Assembly: GCA_003554375.1 (NCBI GenBank)
Contig: PWGF01000453.1
Location: 1 to 7,421 of the forward strand
From: Spirochaetaceae bacterium
GTDB taxonomy: Bacteria > Spirochaetota > Spirochaetia > DSM-27196 > SKKC01
Direction of reading: 5' to 3'
Length of the DNA stretch: 7,421 bases
Made by a program: the position numbers and the translations under genes. The notes under the pieces are model-generated. The model saw only the letters and a program-made list of their open reading frames with translations, was not told where the DNA came from and did no database searches. Shown piece by piece: positions 5,050-7,421 of this stretch (position 1 is the first letter of the stretch; each line of letters starts with the position of its first letter).

Positions 5050-6798
5050 ATGAAAGAACTGCGCGGAATCTCTGCCTCTCCGGGAATTGCAATTGGAGAG
5101 ATCCTCTTCTATACCGACCAGCATACGGCGGTCCCTCGGTATAGCATCGAGAGCGAAGAGGTGGATGCTGAGATCCGGCGCTTCCGAGAGGCCGTCGAAA
5201 AGGCACGGGCCGAGCTGGAGGAGCTGAAAGAAGCAGCTGCTCGGGAGAACAACAAGAACGGGGTCGACACGCGTTTCTTGGATAGTCATCTCCTGATGCT
5301 CCAAGACCCGGAGTTCGTGGAGACGGCGGAGATTCGCGTCCGCGAAAGGCGCTGCAACGCGGAGTGGGTGGTCCAGATGGTCGTGCACGAGATCGTGGAG
5401 CGGCTTCGTGCAATCGACGATCAGTACATGCGCGAGCGCTCGGTGGACATTCACGACGTCAGCCAGCGGATTATAGGCCATCTGATGTACCGCGACCGGA
5501 TATCGTTAGGAGACCTGAACCGTGAGGTAGTGCTGGTCACGCATGATCTCCTGCCGTCGGATGCGCTTAGCATGAACAAGCGTATGGTTAAAGGCATCGC
5601 CATGGATGCCGGCGGCCGGACCAGTCATACGGCCATTCTGGCTCGCGCGTTCGAGATCCCTGCCGTCCTCGGACTGTCGGAGATTACGCGGAATGCTCAC
5701 GGCGGAAGCGAGATCATCGTGGACGGGAATCGGGGGCGCGTTGTCATCGATCCCGACCCGGAAACCCGCTCGTATTATGAAAAGGCGCTCCAGGAGCAAC
5801 GGCGCCGCGAAGTCGAGCTGATGAGCCTAACGGACCCCCCCGCCGAGACTCGAGACGGGAAGCTCGTCCAGCTGAAAGCGAACATCGAGCTTTCGGAGGA
5901 GGTGGAGGCGGTGTTCGCGCACGGAGCCGACGGTGTAGGGCTCTTCCGTAGCGAGTTTCTCTTCCTCGATCCCGGTCGATTGCGCCGGGAGGAGGAACAG
6001 TTCGAAGCGTACAAGGCCGTGCTCGAGCAGATGGACGAGCGTCCGGTAACTATCCGAACCTTGGATATCGGCGGGGATAAGGTCATCCCGGAGCTCGATG
6101 GACAGGACGAGAAAAACCCTATTCTCGGCTGGCGTGCAATACGCTTCTGCCTGGGGCGCCAGGATATCTTCCGGACTCAGCTGCGCGCGTTGCTACGCGC
6201 ATCGGTATACGGCCGGCTGCGGCTCATGTTCCCGATGATCTCCGGGATCGAAGAGCTGACAAACGCGCTGGATGTGCTCGACGACGTGAAGCGAGAGTTG
6301 CGGGAGGAGGGCAGGACGTTCACGGAGGACGTGCCGGTCGGGATCATGATCGAGGTTCCGTCGGCTGCAGTGACCTCCGACATTCTTGCCCACCGTGTTG
6401 ACTTCCTCTCGATCGGGACGAACGATCTCATCCAGTATACTGTCGCCGTTGATCGCGGGAACGAGCGGGTGGCGTATCTCTACGAGCCGTTTCACCCTGC
6501 CGTGCTCCGACTCATTCGGATGGTTGTGGAGAACGGACATGCGGCGGGTATTCCGGTCGGAATGTGCGGCGAGATGGGCGGAGATCCCATGGCAACCGCA
6601 GTGTTGCTGGGACTCGGTCTGGACGAGCTGAGTATGAGCGCAGCCAGTATCCCGGAGGTCAAGCGCATAATCAGATCGATTACCACGGCGGAGGCCGAGG
6701 AGCTAGTGGGTACGATCATGGAGATGCGCGGCTACGCGGATATCGATCAGTACGTTCACAACGTGATGAGGGAGCGGTTCGACGTAACCGCGTACTGA
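5050..6798 (+). CDS. ptsI: PTS Enzyme I (phosphoenolpyruvate-protein phosphotransferase)
   Basis: Enzyme I takes phosphate from phosphoenolpyruvate onto a histidine and passes it to HPr, starting the PTS cascade for sugar uptake and/or regulation; it is cytosolic. The 582 residues compare with 575 in E. coli. Domains in order: N-terminal HPr-binding helical domain beginning with the typical RGISASPGIAIGE (about 5-130); phosphohistidine domain with GGRTSHTAILAR, H193 being the phospho-acceptor (E. coli H189); C-terminal PEP-binding TIM barrel (about 250-540) with VGLFRSEFLF (R300), TLDIGGDK, IEVPSAAV, SIGTNDLIQYT (N458, D459) and GMCGEMGGDP (C506, E. coli C502). All catalytic residues are present, and there is no GAF domain, so it is PtsI rather than PtsP. 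The ATG at 5050 is fixed by the conserved N terminus and has no Shine-Dalgarno; the promoter places the RNA start 2-4 nt upstream. No ptsH or Enzyme II gene is in view. The gene ends 81 nt before der. Confidence 0.97.
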   Translation: MKELRGISASPGIAIGEILFYTDQHTAVPRYSIESEEVDAEIRRFREAVEKARAELEELKEAAARENNKNGVDTRFLDSHLLMLQDPEFVETAEIRVRERRCNAEWVVQMVVHEIVERLRAIDDQYMRERSVDIHDVSQRIIGHLMYRDRISLGDLNREVVLVTHDLLPSDALSMNKRMVKGIAMDAGGRTSHTAILARAFEIPAVLGLSEITRNAHGGSEIIVDGNRGRVVIDPDPETRSYYEKALQEQRRREVELMSLTDPPAETRDGKLVQLKANIELSEEVEAVFAHGADGVGLFRSEFLFLDPGRLRREEEQFEAYKAVLEQMDERPVTIRTLDIGGDKVIPELDGQDEKNPILGWRAIRFCLGRQDIFRTQLRALLRASVYGRLRLMFPMISGIEELTNALDVLDDVKRELREEGRTFTEDVPVGIMIEVPSAAVTSDILAHRVDFLSIGTNDLIQYTVAVDRGNERVAYLYEPFHPAVLRLIRMVVENGHAAGIPVGMCGEMGGDPMATAVLLGLGLDELSMSAASIPEVKRIIRSITTAEAEELVGTIMEMRGYADIDQYVHNVMRERFDVTAY

Positions 6799-6813
6799 GT
6801 AGGTACTGAGTGG
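6792..6813 (+). repeat. Two tandem 11-bp near-repeats across the ptsI stop codon
   Basis: GTACTGAGTAG (6792-6802) is followed directly by GTACTGAGTGG (6803-6813), identical at 10 of 11 positions. The first copy contains the ptsI TGA stop. It looks like a small local duplication. No function is evident. Confidence 0.6.
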
Positions 6814-6840
6814 CGTAGGCCGTCCTGGGGATCTGATACG

Positions 6841-6863
6841 GCGGTGAGCCTGGAGTCAGCCGC
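6841..6863 (+). other. Imperfect stem-loop upstream of der
   Basis: GCGGTGA (6841-6847) can pair with TCAGCCGC (6856-6863) with one bulged G, around the 8-nt loop GCCTGGAG. It lies in the 81-nt gap between ptsI and der and ends 16 nt before the der ATG. There is no T run, so it is not an intrinsic terminator. It may affect read-through or der translation, or be incidental. I see no good promoter in this gap, so der is probably co-transcribed with ptsI. Confidence 0.25.
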
Positions 6864-6879
6864 GGATTAGGGCGAAATC

Positions 6880-7421
6880 ATGGATGAACCAAGAGTTGCC
6901 ATAGTGGGCCGGCCGAACGTCGGCAAGAGCACGCTGTTTAACCGACTGGCAGGCCGGCGCAAGAGCATCACGGCAAGCACCCCGGGGGTGACTCGCGATG
7001 AAGTGGACGAGCGGGCGGAGATAGGCGGGGTACCGCTGCGCTTGGTTGACACCGGCGGTTTCACCGCGGACGCAGGGGGCGAGCTGATTTCTCGAATCCG
7101 AGAGCGGTGCAGGGATGCCGTTCGCACGGCGGAGGTGGTGCTCTTTGTTGTAGACGTTACCGAGATTTCCGGAGAAGACGAGGAGCTTGCCGAGATGCTT
7201 CGACCTGCCGAGGATCGGCTGCTGCTTGTGGCGAACAAGGTGGACAACGAGAAGCGGGAGCTGTTGGTTCCGGATCTTTACCGGTTCGGTTTGGGGGACC
7301 CGTATCCGGTCTCGGCCGAGCACGGCATCGGTATGAGGGATCTGGAGGAGGCGATCGCGGGGCGGCTTTCAGCGCTGACCGGCTACGCCGGCGCGCCGGG
7401 CTCGTCGAGCAGCCGGAGAAC
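6880..7421 (+). CDS. der: Ribosome-associated GTPase Der (EngA), 5' part
   Basis: Der is an essential GTPase with two tandem G domains and a C-terminal KH-like domain that acts in late 50S subunit assembly. The right edge cuts the gene after 180 codons, so only the first G domain and the beginning of the inter-domain linker are seen. Motifs in order: G1 GRPNVGKS (residues 10-17), G2 threonine within TPGVTRD (34-40), G3 DTGG (57-60), G4 NKVD (119-122) and G5 SAEHGIG (from 145). GRPNVGKSTLFNRL plus TPGVTRD is diagnostic for the Der first domain, as opposed to Era or MnmE. An in-frame TAG at 6868-6870 makes the ATG at 6880 the first possible start. The Shine-Dalgarno is weak (GGGCG about 5 nt upstream). 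The visible end (GAPGSSSSRR) looks like a flexible acidic-poor linker, so confirmation of the second G domain needs the next sequence. Confidence 0.95.
   Translation, partial: MDEPRVAIVGRPNVGKSTLFNRLAGRRKSITASTPGVTRDEVDERAEIGGVPLRLVDTGGFTADAGGELISRIRERCRDAVRTAEVVLFVVDVTEISGEDEELAEMLRPAEDRLLLVANKVDNEKRELLVPDLYRFGLGDPYPVSAEHGIGMRDLEEAIAGRLSALTGYAGAPGSSSSRR

Noticed and set aside
4373..5053. Plus-strand open frame (226 codons) opposite the GerMN gene
   Set aside because: It mirrors the acidic low-complexity linker as Arg/Leu-rich sequence, runs into the ptsI start and resembles no family, while the minus strand encodes a recognisable domain.
6845..6870. Mini-ORF starting GTG upstream of der
   Set aside because: It is only 8 codons before TAG, without a Shine-Dalgarno or any recognised leader-peptide pattern.

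Overview
The window is about 7.4 kb of GC-rich, gene-dense bacterial chromosome with ordinary housekeeping content. I found no transposase, integrase, CRISPR array, tRNA or rRNA. The gene set is an RNase Y with a membrane anchor, a YmdB-type phosphodiesterase, a TlyA-type rRNA methyltransferase, a membrane-anchored GerMN-domain protein, PTS Enzyme I and Der GTPase. The TlyA phrasing (for example NQLDYRLR and ADLSFRSLR) suggests a free-living, moderately high-GC member of the Spirochaetota. This is an inference from remembered family resemblance, not from a search, and I hold it at moderate-to-low confidence.

Layout. (1) Bases 2-703: the 3' part of kbl (glycine C-acetyltransferase, threonine catabolism), cut by the left edge. 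(2) Bases 704-880: an intergenic region with a stem-loop and two candidate sigma70-type promoters driving the next genes. (3) Bases 881-4014: a tight + strand cluster, rny - ymdB - tlyA. The gaps are 19 nt and 1 nt, so it is almost certainly one transcript, and it is devoted to RNA turnover and RNA modification. (4) Bases 4067-4945: one minus-strand gene for a membrane-anchored GerMN-domain protein with a very acidic Pro/Glu linker, convergent with tlyA. (5) Bases 4946-5049: a short divergent intergenic region holding a near-consensus promoter for ptsI with a perfect inverted repeat between the -35 and -10 elements. The predicted start site lies almost at the ptsI ATG. (6) Bases 5050-6798: ptsI, complete, with no ptsH in view. 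(7) Bases 6880-7421: the 5' part of der (engA), cut by the right edge.

Working together: rny, ymdB and tlyA form a plausible functional unit, with an mRNA endonuclease, a cyclic-nucleotide/phosphodiester phosphatase and a ribosomal RNA 2'-O-methyltransferase. RNase Y and YmdB are also neighbours in Firmicutes. PtsI would feed phosphate from PEP to an HPr encoded elsewhere, and Der acts in 50S ribosome assembly. I see no clearly new system. The most useful second looks are the probable leaderless ptsI mRNA with its built-in operator-like palindrome, and the GerMN protein of unknown role.
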